Assembly: GCA_031260685.1 (NCBI GenBank)
Contig: JAISLB010000007.1
Coordinates: forward strand, 1 to 44,812
DNA length: 44,812 nt
Source of the DNA: Oscillospiraceae bacterium
GTDB taxonomy: Bacteria; Bacillota; Clostridia; Oscillospirales; Oscillospiraceae
Direction: 5' to 3'
Shown: positions 1-7,153 of the stretch, one piece after another
Layout: the number at the start of each line of letters is the position of its first letter
How positions within the stretch are numbered: the stretch's first letter is position 1
Translations under genes and position numbers: made by a program
The notes under the pieces: generated by a model
The model's database searches: none
The model's input: only the letters and a program-made list of their open reading frames with translations
What the model was told of the DNA's origin: nothing

Positions 1-974
1 AGAATATCCTCGTAAGCCGCGCCGTTTCGGGCGAATTCGTTTGCTCCGTATTGGCTTAGTCCCACGCCGTGTCCGTAGCCCTTAGTTGTGAAGCGGATTT
101 CGTTGCCGTCAACCGTCCACGTTGCCATAGCGGAGCGCAGACCGTAGAGGAGCCGCAGCTCCGTCGCGCTAATCCGCTTATCGCCGAGAACTACGCTGAT
201 AAGCCGCGTAGTTTCGGAGCTGCGAACCTCGCCGCTCAGCAGCCCCGGGTCGAAAGATACCTCGGGGTATTTTTCTTTCGCAAGCCTTTTGAATTCCTCG
301 ATAGTAAAGGCGTATTCCGAGATAAAGTTCGGGACGCTTGCGGAACCCTCGGGCGATTCCCGCGCTGTTAAGTACGGAAGCTGCTCCGTCCAGACGTTTC
401 CGCTGTTTTCCGTGTAACCTCCGCCGGAGGAATGGAACACAGCCTGTATGACTTCGCCCTTGTAACGTACCAATACGCCGTCGGTCGCGATTACCGCGTT
501 TGCGATATTGGTCATAAGCGCGTCGAATTTGTCAGCGCTCCATTTTTCGCGCAGTTCCTCATCGGAAGCATACGCCGCGCAGTGCGAGGGGTCATCGCAA
601 ACGTCCGCGCCGGGGTGTCCGGGATTCGTGTGATTCAGCTTCCAATAGAGGTTTGTCCGCGCGGCTACTGCCTGCGCCTTAATAGCCTCGGGATAGAAAG
701 TTCCCGGAACTTCACTCGCGGTAACTCCCCGCAGATAGTCCGCGAGAGACATTGACAGCGGTTCGCCTTTGACGAGGACGGTGATTTGCTGCCGCGAATC
801 GCTTGATTCGGGATTTGCGCTCGGAAGCGCTTGCTCCGCGGGAAGCTCGTTTCCGGCGGATTCCGGGGAAACTTCGGGCAAAGCAGCCGCGCCGGGCTTA
901 GCTGCTACGGCGGCAAGCAAAAGCGTAAGCGCGGAGAGAGCGACGGAGAAAAAAACCGGCAATAAACGTTTCAT
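1..974 (-). CDS. spoIID: Stage II sporulation protein D (SpoIID), partial
   Basis: The frame reads without interruption from the ATG at 974 to the window edge, giving about 324 residues, so the C-terminus is missing. It begins with a hydrophobic signal anchor (MKRLLPVFFSVALSALTLLL). The SpoIID/LytB signatures are clear: PEAIKAQAVAARTNLYW near residue 105, VFHSSGGGYTENSGNVW near residue 185, and GYGHGVGLSQYGANEFARNG near the visible end. In the family, SpoIID is a peptidoglycan lytic transglycosylase that works with SpoIIM and SpoIIP during forespore engulfment. A GAGG ribosome binding site lies just upstream of the start. The gene is divergent from the one at 1072. I saw no convincing sigma-E promoter. 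Confidence 0.9.
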   Translation of the reverse strand, partial: MKRLLPVFFSVALSALTLLLAAVAAKPGAAALPEVSPESAGNELPAEQALPSANPESSDSRQQITVLVKGEPLSMSLADYLRGVTASEVPGTFYPEAIKAQAVAARTNLYWKLNHTNPGHPGADVCDDPSHCAAYASDEELREKWSADKFDALMTNIANAVIATDGVLVRYKGEVIQAVFHSSGGGYTENSGNVWTEQLPYLTARESPEGSASVPNFISEYAFTIEEFKRLAKEKYPEVSFDPGLLSGEVRSSETTRLISVVLGDKRISATELRLLYGLRSAMATWTVDGNEIRFTTKGYGHGVGLSQYGANEFARNGAAYEDI

Positions 975-990
975 TCGCAAAACCTCACAA

Positions 991-1019
991 TTGACATTTG
1001 CGGAGACTTGTGATATACT
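991..1019 (+). promoter_or_regulatory. Sigma-A promoter for the 1072 operon
   Basis: TTGACA (991-996) and an extended TG-A-TATACT (1014-1019) are separated by 17 bp. The promoter reads toward the gene starting at 1072, away from spoIID. Confidence 0.75.
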
Positions 1020-1071
1020 ATGTTATTAGCTATGCGAATAGAACGTTTATACGGCTATCGGAGGTTTCCTT

Positions 1072-2013
1072 ATGACAAAAAGCACCAAACGACTAATGTA
1101 TATATTTACGGCAATCTCGGCGGCACTCGCAATCTGCGGAGGTGCGCTGCGCAGAATCCAGTACCTGACTGTCATAGACGCCGAAACGGGGCTTGCGGAG
1201 CCGTGGGCGCCAATCAGTCTCGTACTTCTCGCAAGCTGCGCGCTTATTATTATCGGCAGCTTCCTAATGTCGCGGGCGGTATCGCGGAGCATAAACGTTT
1301 CCGGGCGGGTATTGCAGGAGATGTTCGCGGCTCCCGCGAAAGCCCCGCGGCTGCTGCTCCCGCTGTTGTCCTGCGTTGCGATGGCTTTTATAGTTGTTAC
1401 GGCGTTTTCGTACTATATCGCGGTGCGAAAAGGCTTGGTACCCGCGCTCGAACGTTTTGCTCCGGACGCTGTAATGACGGTATTCACGGCTCTCGCGGGG
1501 CTTGCGGTATTAACCTTAGGCTTGCGGATTGCGAACTTCGCGGGTATACGCGGTAAAAGCTCCGAAGTGAAGCTTGCGCTTGCCGTGCTGACGATTTTTC
1601 CCTGCTATCATATGGTGCTGACCTATCTGAACTACGTTCCGCTCCCGAATTTGCTGCTGTACAGCTATGATATGATAGCTCTCGGAGCGGTAGCCTTAGC
1701 AGCGTTGTACACTGCGGGCTTCGCGTTTACCCCCGAAACCGCTTCGCCTAAGTGGACACTGATGTTTCTGTGGATAGCGACAACGCTCAACGGCATAGCA
1801 GCCGGAAACCCCGCGCAGCCGCGCTTCCGCGGGATTTTCATCTTTCACGCGGCTGTCTGCTTTGCGGCTGCGCTGCTGTTTACTTCGAACTCCGCGCTTA
1901 GTCCCGCCGGCGATGAACAAATACCGCTTGCCGAAGCCGAAGCAGCGGATGAAGACGCGGACGAAGCAGCGGACGAAGCCGAAGACGCGGACGACGATTT
2001 GAACGAGGTTTAG
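1072..2013 (+). CDS. Polytopic membrane protein with acidic C-terminal tail, unknown function
   Basis: I do not recognise a family. The 313-residue protein has about seven or eight hydrophobic segments (roughly residues 8-27, 44-66, 93-113, 131-152, 162-180, 195-217, 226-242 and 253-273). It ends in a strongly acidic, alanine-rich tail from about residue 282, made of imperfect repeats of (E/D)AADEDADEAADEAEDADD type. The tail is encoded by near-repeats of gcggacgaagc, so it probably expanded by slippage. A consensus promoter and an AGG-type ribosome binding site precede the gene. The next gene starts 3 bp downstream with its own ribosome binding site, suggesting joint translation of two envelope proteins. 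Confidence 0.6.
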   Translation: MTKSTKRLMYIFTAISAALAICGGALRRIQYLTVIDAETGLAEPWAPISLVLLASCALIIIGSFLMSRAVSRSINVSGRVLQEMFAAPAKAPRLLLPLLSCVAMAFIVVTAFSYYIAVRKGLVPALERFAPDAVMTVFTALAGLAVLTLGLRIANFAGIRGKSSEVKLALAVLTIFPCYHMVLTYLNYVPLPNLLLYSYDMIALGAVALAALYTAGFAFTPETASPKWTLMFLWIATTLNGIAAGNPAQPRFRGIFIFHAAVCFAAALLFTSNSALSPAGDEQIPLAEAEAADEDADEAADEAEDADDDLNEV

Positions 2014-2015
2014 AC

Positions 2016-3251
2016 GTGCGGCGTACGAAACTCTTGACCTATATGCAGCGTCATCACCGCGGAGTCAATTTCTTGCTGATGACGCTTGCGGCGTTGCTCA
2101 CTGTCTTGCTGTTGTTTCTCGGCTACCGTTCGGAGACGTTTAACGTGGGAAGCGTTCAGGTTTACGCACCCGCTGTAACGTCCGCGGGAGTGAGCGCACC
2201 GCTTCCCGCCGCTTATCCCGCGATTATCGCCGTAAGCGACCCCTCGCGATATGTCGCCTTAGGAGACAGCGAAGCCCTCGGGATATTGTACCGCGCGGTT
2301 TCAGTCGCGCTCGGGGAAGCTCTCGGAACCGCGAAAGAAGCGGAAGAAATCACCGAGGAGGAGTTCAGAACCGCGCTCACGTCCTCGGGAGTATACTTCG
2401 ACTATCTCTATGACGTTCCGCTCGACAGTTTGGTAGTTTGGTGCGGGGTAACGAGTATTCGCAGGCACAACACTTACGCGCGGAGATTTATACTATCGCC
2501 CGATGAACAGGGCTTTGCGCGGCTGTACTACGAGGCGGGAGGCAAATTTCTCAAAGCGGAGACTATCGCGAATCTCGCACCCGTTATGCCGCGTCTTAGC
2601 GCGTTTATCCCGAATAACGGCTACTTCGCTTTTGAGCATAATCTGGACGGTATTGACCCCTACTGCCTGTTTTTCGACGCTATTCCGGACCTCCGCGCTA
2701 TTGCGCTCTCGAACCCGCTTTTTGACGCGCGGACTATTCTTCCGCTGTTTGGTATGAACGCTTACTTACAGGCGGATTACGGAGCGGACGGAACGGGACT
2801 CTACGTAGAGGACGAACGTCAGGCGCGAATCCTCTCCGGCGGCGAAATCAAGTTCACGCGCTACGCGGTTACGCAGCCCGCGGAGGATTTATCGGCTGCC
2901 ATCGAAATGGCACGCGCACTTACCTCCGCCTTTTCAGCGGGGAGCGAACAGCTTGCGCTGCGTTACTCGGGCTTTGAATATGACGGAACGATGTACCGCG
3001 TAAGCTTCGTTTGGTATTACGGAGATTTGGAAATCCGTGTTCCCGGCGCGACGGTTACGATAGACGGCACGGGAATCCGCGAAGCCGACATACACCAGCT
3101 TTCGGCTGCCCCGCTGACCGCGTCGGAGGTTGTACCGCTTCTCCCCGCGGTTCAGGCTGCGGCGGCGGTAAGCGTCCGGCAGCCGGGAGCCGAAATCCGT
3201 CTCGCCTATGACGAAGCAGGAAAACCAATATGGCTCGTCGCAGACGAATAA
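2016..3251 (+). CDS. Membrane-anchored extracytoplasmic protein, unknown function
   Basis: The start is GTG at 2016, with GAGG 7 nt upstream and inside the end of the previous gene. The 411-residue product has a basic N-terminus and one transmembrane segment (about residues 17-37, LLMTLAALLTVLLLFLG), so most of it should lie outside the membrane. The remainder contains alternating predicted beta segments and no catalytic motif I can name. The topology (short cytoplasmic tail, one TM, beta-rich ectodomain) recalls YycH/YycI-type regulators of cell-wall kinases, but no sequence signature supports that. Tight coupling to the membrane protein before it suggests a shared complex. Confidence 0.6.
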   Translation: MRRTKLLTYMQRHHRGVNFLLMTLAALLTVLLLFLGYRSETFNVGSVQVYAPAVTSAGVSAPLPAAYPAIIAVSDPSRYVALGDSEALGILYRAVSVALGEALGTAKEAEEITEEEFRTALTSSGVYFDYLYDVPLDSLVVWCGVTSIRRHNTYARRFILSPDEQGFARLYYEAGGKFLKAETIANLAPVMPRLSAFIPNNGYFAFEHNLDGIDPYCLFFDAIPDLRAIALSNPLFDARTILPLFGMNAYLQADYGADGTGLYVEDERQARILSGGEIKFTRYAVTQPAEDLSAAIEMARALTSAFSAGSEQLALRYSGFEYDGTMYRVSFVWYYGDLEIRVPGATVTIDGTGIREADIHQLSAAPLTASEVVPLLPAVQAAAAVSVRQPGAEIRLAYDEAGKPIWLVADE

Positions 3252-3279
3252 CGCTTATTGGGGCAAAGGACCTTTTTTT

Positions 3280-3837
3280 ATGAATCAGTTACGCCCTCCG
3301 CGTTTGCTTCTAACGCTTTTTCTCGCAACGTTCAAGATAGGGCTTGTGACATTTGGCGGCGGACTGGCGATGATACCGTTTATCCGCGCCGAATTCTGCG
3401 AGAAGCGCGGCTGGATAAACAACGAACAAATTACCGACATCATTGCCGCCGCGCAGACGCTGCCCGGGGTTATAGCCGTTAACAGCTCCGTGCTGGTAGG
3501 TTACAGGATTGCGGGAGTTCCGGGTGCGCTGACAGCGGGAATTGGTTCGGTACTGCCGTCCTTTCTCGTAATCTGCGTTGTTGCGGTATTCTATAACGCG
3601 GTAATCGGGAATACGGTAGTTCGGGGCTTTCTGCGCGGGATAGGCGCCGCGGTAGCCGCGCTCTTTGCATCAACGCTGCTGAAAATGCGCCGCGACAGCT
3701 TAATTGACCGAACCGCGCTGATATTTTTCCTCGCGGCGTTGGCGCTGATTTTCGCGTTTCCCAATCTAAACGTGATATTCATCATAATCGGCGGCGGAAT
3801 AGCCGGTTTCGTAGTGCGTTACGCTATAAAGCCGTAA
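3280..3837 (+). CDS. Chromate transporter (CHR) family protein, single domain
   Basis: The 185-residue protein carries the CHR family start: TFKIGLVTFGGGLAMIPFIRAEF, then a QTLPGVIAVNSSVLVGYRIAG segment and about six hydrophobic helices. Short-chain CHR proteins of about 180-200 residues usually occur as adjacent pairs that together make one transporter; only one half is present here. I chose ATG 3280 because AAAGGA lies 9 nt upstream and the protein then begins MNQLRPPRLLL. An in-frame start at 3208 would overlap the previous gene by 44 bp and add a sequence unlike the family. The substrate is uncertain; chromate export is only the family name. Confidence 0.82.
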   Translation: MNQLRPPRLLLTLFLATFKIGLVTFGGGLAMIPFIRAEFCEKRGWINNEQITDIIAAAQTLPGVIAVNSSVLVGYRIAGVPGALTAGIGSVLPSFLVICVVAVFYNAVIGNTVVRGFLRGIGAAVAALFASTLLKMRRDSLIDRTALIFFLAALALIFAFPNLNVIFIIIGGGIAGFVVRYAIKP

Positions 3838-3858
3838 CGTTTGACAATTGTTACGGCT
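3830..3858 (+). promoter_or_regulatory. Hairpin over the chromate-transporter stop, related to the leader element
   Basis: AGCCGTAAC (3830-3838) pairs perfectly with GTTACGGCT (3850-3858) around an 11-nt loop containing TTGACAATT. The loop and right arm match the 5' part of the structured leaders found upstream of asp23 and nuoE. No T-run follows, so it is not a clear terminator. The TTGACA has no -10 at the right spacing. Confidence 0.4.
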
Positions 3859-3886
3859 CAAAAAGAGGTGAAAGGAGACTGCTCTA

Positions 3887-4942
3887 ATGAAAAAGCTCAG
3901 ACGCGCGATTTTCGCGGTATTGTCGGCCGTGTTACTGACGCTGTGGCTGCCGGCGCTGCCGCAAAGCCGAGCCGCTGACGACGTTTTTTTCACGGGGATT
4001 AACGACAGGCTTCTTACGCTCGATTCCTCGTCTATGCCGGTTGTTATCGACCGCGTAATCTATGTGCCGTACAACGTATTCCACGACAACGACCTCGGAA
4101 GTCTCGCGTTCTATCACCGTTCCGAGCAGCTTGTGCAGATATTGCGGGATAAGACGGAGCTTCTGTTTAACCTTGCGGACGAAAACTCCTCGGGAACCAC
4201 CGGCGTAGGGGCGGCAAGCGAAAAGTACATCTGGAAAGCTTACGTACGTGACGGAATCCCCTTTGTCCCGGCTCTTTCCACCGCAAACTACCTCGGGCTG
4301 AATTACAGCAGGTTTCCGACAGACCTTAGGACGGACGTAATACGGGTAACGAGCGGTGCGGAAGTATACTCCGATTCGCAATTTGCGCAAGCGGGTTACA
4401 CGCGAATGAGCCAGGCGCTTACGGCGTATAACGCGGCTAAACCGAGCGCGGCTCCTACGCCGTCTCCGACGATTTACGTGCCGCCGGTTAATACTCCGGG
4501 TCCCGGACCCGGTCCGTCACCGGTCTATCGCCCGTCCCCAAGTCCCGAACCTACCGAAGCGCACTACGGCGATGTTACGATAACGCTCAATATCATCGGG
4601 GTGACGGAGGAAACCGGCGGCTACACGGCAACGTATTGGGTAAGCGCGGAGGAAGCCGCGATTGACGCGAACCTGCTGCGGAAACTTCGCGGAGAGGGAA
4701 ACTTAGCGGCTCCCGCTTCCTCCGATGCCGCGCCCTATCTGCGAGAGGTTTTGGGCTTTCTCAATCCCGCGTATTTGACGGCGGAAGACGGAGAGCTGCC
4801 GGAAGCTATGAGCCCTCGAACCGCGCTGCGGCTGGTTCGTGACCTGAACCACGGTTCCGAAGCCGCGCTTTGGCTCAATTCCCGCGACGACTATACCGAA
4901 CTTTACGACTATCTACGCTCCGGACTGTACAACGTTATTTGA
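3887..4942 (+). CDS. Secreted protein: copper-amine-oxidase-N-like domain, Pro-rich linker, possible degenerate deacetylase-like domain
   Basis: The 351-residue product starts with a signal peptide (MKKLRRAIFAVLSAVLLTLW, likely cleavage near AAD at residue 30). Residues about 35-160 (DSSSMPVVIDRVIYVPYNVF, then PFVPALSTANYLGLNYS) resemble the stalk-like copper amine oxidase N-terminal domain common in clostridial surface proteins. Residues about 183-225 form a Pro/Ser/Thr linker (APTPSPTIYVPP, GPGPGPSPVYRPSPSPEPT). The C-terminal 125 residues loosely follow the order of a polysaccharide deacetylase fold (TATYWV for ATFFV, LLRKLRGEGN for LLRRIVAEGH), but no metal-binding Asp/His motifs remain. 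This last assignment is an inference. The GAAAGGAG ribosome binding site is strong. Confidence 0.55.
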   Translation: MKKLRRAIFAVLSAVLLTLWLPALPQSRAADDVFFTGINDRLLTLDSSSMPVVIDRVIYVPYNVFHDNDLGSLAFYHRSEQLVQILRDKTELLFNLADENSSGTTGVGAASEKYIWKAYVRDGIPFVPALSTANYLGLNYSRFPTDLRTDVIRVTSGAEVYSDSQFAQAGYTRMSQALTAYNAAKPSAAPTPSPTIYVPPVNTPGPGPGPSPVYRPSPSPEPTEAHYGDVTITLNIIGVTEETGGYTATYWVSAEEAAIDANLLRKLRGEGNLAAPASSDAAPYLREVLGFLNPAYLTAEDGELPEAMSPRTALRLVRDLNHGSEAALWLNSRDDYTELYDYLRSGLYNVI

Positions 4943-4977
4943 TATAGCCGAACGGCTATTACGGAGGTTAAAGAACA

Positions 4978-5526
4978 ATGACACTGCAACAGGCGCAGAC
5001 AATACTTGAAAAATACAACAAAGAGCCGTTCCACTTGCGGCACGCGCGGGTAGTTTCGGGGGTGCTGAAACACTTCGCGGAAGAGTACGACCCGGGAAAC
5101 GCAGAGCATTGGGCAATTGTGGGCTTACTCCACGACGTGGATTTCGAACTGTACCCCGAAGAACACTGCGTCAAAGGTGAGGAGCTGCTGCGCGGAGAGG
5201 GCGCGGAGGAGAGCGTAATTCGGGCGTGTATGAGCCACGGCTGGGGACTTTCGGGAACCGTTTACGAGCCTGAACACATAATGGAGAAAATTCTTTTCGC
5301 GGCGGATGAGCTTACGGGCTTAATCGGCGCGGTCGCGATAATGCGTCCGTCTAAAAGCGTCTCCGATATGGAGGTTTCAAGCGTAAAGAAAAAGTTCAAG
5401 GACAAAAAGTTCGCGGCGGGCTGCTCACGCGAGGTAATCTCAAGCGGCGCGGAAGCCTTAGGCTGGACGCTTGAAGAACTAATTGAGCGGACAATACTCG
5501 CAATGCGGACGGTAGAGGGCGAATGA
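4978..5526 (+). CDS. HD-domain hydrolase (HDIG-type)
   Basis: The 182-residue protein has the HD phosphohydrolase layout: HLRHARVVSGVLKHFA near residue 19, WAIVGLLHDVDFE near residue 45 with the metal-binding HD pair, and CMSHGWG near residue 82. Small HD proteins of this class act on phosphorylated metabolites or nucleotides, and the substrate cannot be read from sequence. GGAGG lies about 8 nt upstream of ATG 4978. It sits 35 bp after the secreted-protein gene and before the asp23-nusB operon, which has its own promoter. Confidence 0.75.
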   Translation: MTLQQAQTILEKYNKEPFHLRHARVVSGVLKHFAEEYDPGNAEHWAIVGLLHDVDFELYPEEHCVKGEELLRGEGAEESVIRACMSHGWGLSGTVYEPEHIMEKILFAADELTGLIGAVAIMRPSKSVSDMEVSSVKKKFKDKKFAAGCSREVISSGAEALGWTLEELIERTILAMRTVEGE

Positions 5527-5541
5527 GCAGCGCCGGAGCGG

Positions 5542-5570
5542 TTGACTTTTCTGCCGGGGCGTGATATACT
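5542..5570 (+). promoter_or_regulatory. Sigma-A promoter of the asp23-nusB operon
   Basis: TTGACT (5542-5547) and an extended TGATATACT (TATACT at 5565-5570) are separated by 17 bp. Transcription would begin near 5577, at the 5' edge of the conserved leader element. Confidence 0.8.
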
Positions 5571-5579
5571 GAGCATATA

Positions 5580-5683
5580 AGGCTGTTACGTTTGACAAGT
5601 GTTACGGCTGCGAGGTAAGATGACACTGGTAAGCACTGCCTTTACGAGACATTAGGTCTCGTAAAGGCAGCCCAAAACGGCTA
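5580..5683 (+). promoter_or_regulatory. Candidate structured RNA leader, copy 1 (upstream of asp23)
   Basis: This is the 5' untranslated region directly after a strong promoter. It contains a perfect 15-bp stem, CTGCCTTTACGAGAC (5636-5650) with GTCTCGTAAAGGCAG (5656-5670), closed by a 5-nt loop, and is followed by CCCAAAACGGC. The segment before the stem contains TTTGACAAGTGTTACGGCTG then CGAGGT. A second copy in the same sense lies upstream of nuoE. The two copies differ in the stem by two compensated base pairs, which points to selection on RNA structure. I cannot assign it to a known riboswitch or leader class. Confidence 0.6.
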
Positions 5684-5715
5684 AATCAGTACGAATTATT
5701 TGGAGAGGATTCAAA

Positions 5716-6072
5716 ATGGAAAACAAAGATTACACTTCGCTTCCCGCTGACGGAGGTTCCATCAAAATCTCGGAAGAGGTTATCGCGACAATCGCGCTGG
5801 AAGCGCTATCGCACACGGAGGGCGTAGTGCTGCCCGCGGCTTCGGGCAATAAGCAGCACGCAAAGCAAAAGACTATACGCGTTAAGGTCGAGGACGGCAA
5901 CGTCACTATCAGCGCGGCTATTTTCGCGGCTTACGGCACCAGCGTTCTCGACGCCGCCAAACGCGCTCAGTCGGAAGTTACGGAGGCGGTAGGAGCGATG
6001 ACCGGTCTCACGGTAAGCGCGGTTAACGTAACTGTCATCGGCATAGCGTTCCGAAAGGCGGAGAAGCAATGA
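5716..6072 (+). CDS. Asp23/Gls24 family protein (YqhY-like)
   Basis: The 118-residue protein matches the Asp23/Gls24 (DUF322) family: GSIKISEEVIATIALEALSH near residue 14, then VRVKVEDGNV-type strands and GLTVSAVNVTVIGI at the C-terminus. YqhY-type members sit next to nusB or acc genes in Firmicutes and have been linked to envelope stress and fatty-acid homeostasis. Here the gene overlaps nusB by 4 bp (ATGA), so the two are translationally coupled. GGAGAGG lies upstream of ATG 5716. The 5' leader holds the conserved structured element, so this gene is the most direct candidate for its control. Confidence 0.88.
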   Translation: MENKDYTSLPADGGSIKISEEVIATIALEALSHTEGVVLPAASGNKQHAKQKTIRVKVEDGNVTISAAIFAAYGTSVLDAAKRAQSEVTEAVGAMTGLTVSAVNVTVIGIAFRKAEKQ

Positions 6073-6527
6073 CACGTTCGGCGGCCCGCGAACTTGCGGT
6101 TCACCGCGTGTTCGCGATGAATCTCAACCCCGAAAGCCCCGGGGACGCGCTTGACTTCGCCTTTGAGCCGTCCTACTATGCTAAGTATAAGGATATTGAG
6201 GAGCTTGCGGAGCTATACGCGGGTTTCCCGGAAACTCCGCAGTATGACTATATAGCGGCTATACTAACCGGCGTTTGCGGAAAGCTCGAAGAGATAGACG
6301 CCATAATTGCGAAATACTCGGCGGACCGCGAGGTCAAGCGCATATCGGGCGTTGCGAGAGCCGCGCTGCGCGTTTGCGTGTTCGAACTGCTCAATATGAC
6401 AGAAATTCCGGTCTCGGCGGCAATAAGCGAAGCTGTATATATGCTCGAATGTTACGAAGATGAGAAAACTGTAAAATTCGTAAACGGCATACTGGGAACG
6501 TTCAGCCGTGAGATAGATAATAGATAG
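6069..6527 (+). CDS. nusB: Transcription antitermination factor NusB
   Basis: The 152-residue protein begins with RSAARELAVHRVFAM and ends with the family hallmark IPVSAAISEAVYMLECYEDEKTVKFVNGILG. NusB forms a heterodimer with S10 (NusE) on boxA RNA to support rRNA transcription. The start overlaps the asp23-like gene. The last codons and the stop (GAG ATA GAT AAT AGA TAG, giving EIDNR then stop) already belong to the 7-bp repeat array that follows, so the repeat supplies the stop codon. The body is of normal length. Confidence 0.92.
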   Translation: MTRSAARELAVHRVFAMNLNPESPGDALDFAFEPSYYAKYKDIEELAELYAGFPETPQYDYIAAILTGVCGKLEEIDAIIAKYSADREVKRISGVARAALRVCVFELLNMTEIPVSAAISEAVYMLECYEDEKTVKFVNGILGTFSREIDNR

Positions 6528-6601
6528 CAGATAGTAGATATCAGATAGCAGATAGCAGATATCAGAGACGTTGGTTTGGACGTTGGCTGCGGAGTACGTG
6601 G

Positions 6602-6715
6602 GAGCGTCCTGTGGGGAGCGTCCTGCGGGTTACGCCCTTCGGGGGAGCGTCCCTGCGGGGAGCGCCCTGCGGGGAGCGTCCTGCGGGGAGCGTCCTGCGG
6701 GGAGCGCCCTGCGGG
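6602..6715. repeat. 15-bp GC-rich tandem repeat
   Basis: About seven units close to GGGGAGCGYCCTGCG follow each other with few differences. Any open frame across it is low-complexity and has no protein signature. Confidence 0.8.
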
Positions 6716-6760
6716 GGAAACCACCCCGGCGCTTCGCGCCACCCCTCCCAAGAGGGGAAT
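6708..6760 (-). repeat. GC-rich palindromic unit, reverse orientation
   Basis: It contains ACCACCCCGGCG, the stem GGCGC-ttc-GCGCC and CCCCTCCCAAGAGGGG. It is the reverse complement form of the units at 6823, 6928 and 7012. Confidence 0.7.
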
Positions 6761-6822
6761 TTGGTCGCTGCTATTGTTAAGATTGCGGCATCTCCGCAGC
6801 CCCCGTCCTAACCCTCGTCCCC

Positions 6823-6874
6823 TTCCCCTCTTGGGAGGGGTACGCCCGCAGGCGGGGGGTGGTGTCCCCCGCAG
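6823..6874 (+). repeat. GC-rich palindromic unit
   Basis: TTCCCCTCTTGGGAGGGG is followed by a variable inner stem (CGCCCGCAGGCG) and GGGGTGGTGTCCCCCGCAG. Confidence 0.7.
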
Positions 6875-6927
6875 CCCTCGTCCAAAACCCCCGTAATTAT
6901 CAATTATCAATTGTCAATTGTCGCCCA

Positions 6928-7068
6928 TTCCCCTCTTGGGAGGGGTGCCGTCCGCAGACGGCGGGGTGGTGTCCCCCGCAGGGCGCGTCCCCCGTCCAAA
7001 CTCTCGTCCCATTCCCCTCTTGGGAGGGGTGCCGTCCGCAGACGGCGGGGTGGTGTCCCCCGCAGGGC
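6928..7068 (+). repeat. Two GC-rich palindromic units in tandem
   Basis: Two nearly identical units (6928-6982 and 7012-7068) are spaced 84 bp apart. Each holds CCCCTCTTGGGAGGGG, the stem GCCGTCCGCAGACGGC and GGGGTGGTGTCCCCCGCAGG. The short spacer between them, CGTCCAAAC-type sequence, recurs in the other elements. Confidence 0.8.
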
Positions 7069-7153
7069 GTCCCTCCGTCCAAACTCAACGTCCAACCCCA
7101 ACGTATCTGCTATCTGATATCTGCTAACTGATATCTGAACAATCGAGGTAACT

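Larger units (their letters stand above)
6515..7140. repeat. Large composite intergenic repeat element (copy A)
   Basis: This 626-bp gap between nusB and xseA has no credible gene. It opens with CAGATAG/CAGATAT heptamers (6515-6565), continues with GTTTGGACGT core sequence, a 15-bp GC-rich tandem repeat, four copies of a GC-rich palindromic unit and AATTGTCAATTG-type short repeats, and closes with inverted heptamers (ATCTGCTATCTGATATCTG, 7108-7138). The outer arms are inverted relative to each other, as in the simpler elements elsewhere in the window. Confidence 0.85.

Noticed and set aside
3841..3870. Promoter from TTGACA at 3841
   Set aside because: No -10 lies at 16-18 bp; the TTGACA belongs to the loop of the hairpin.
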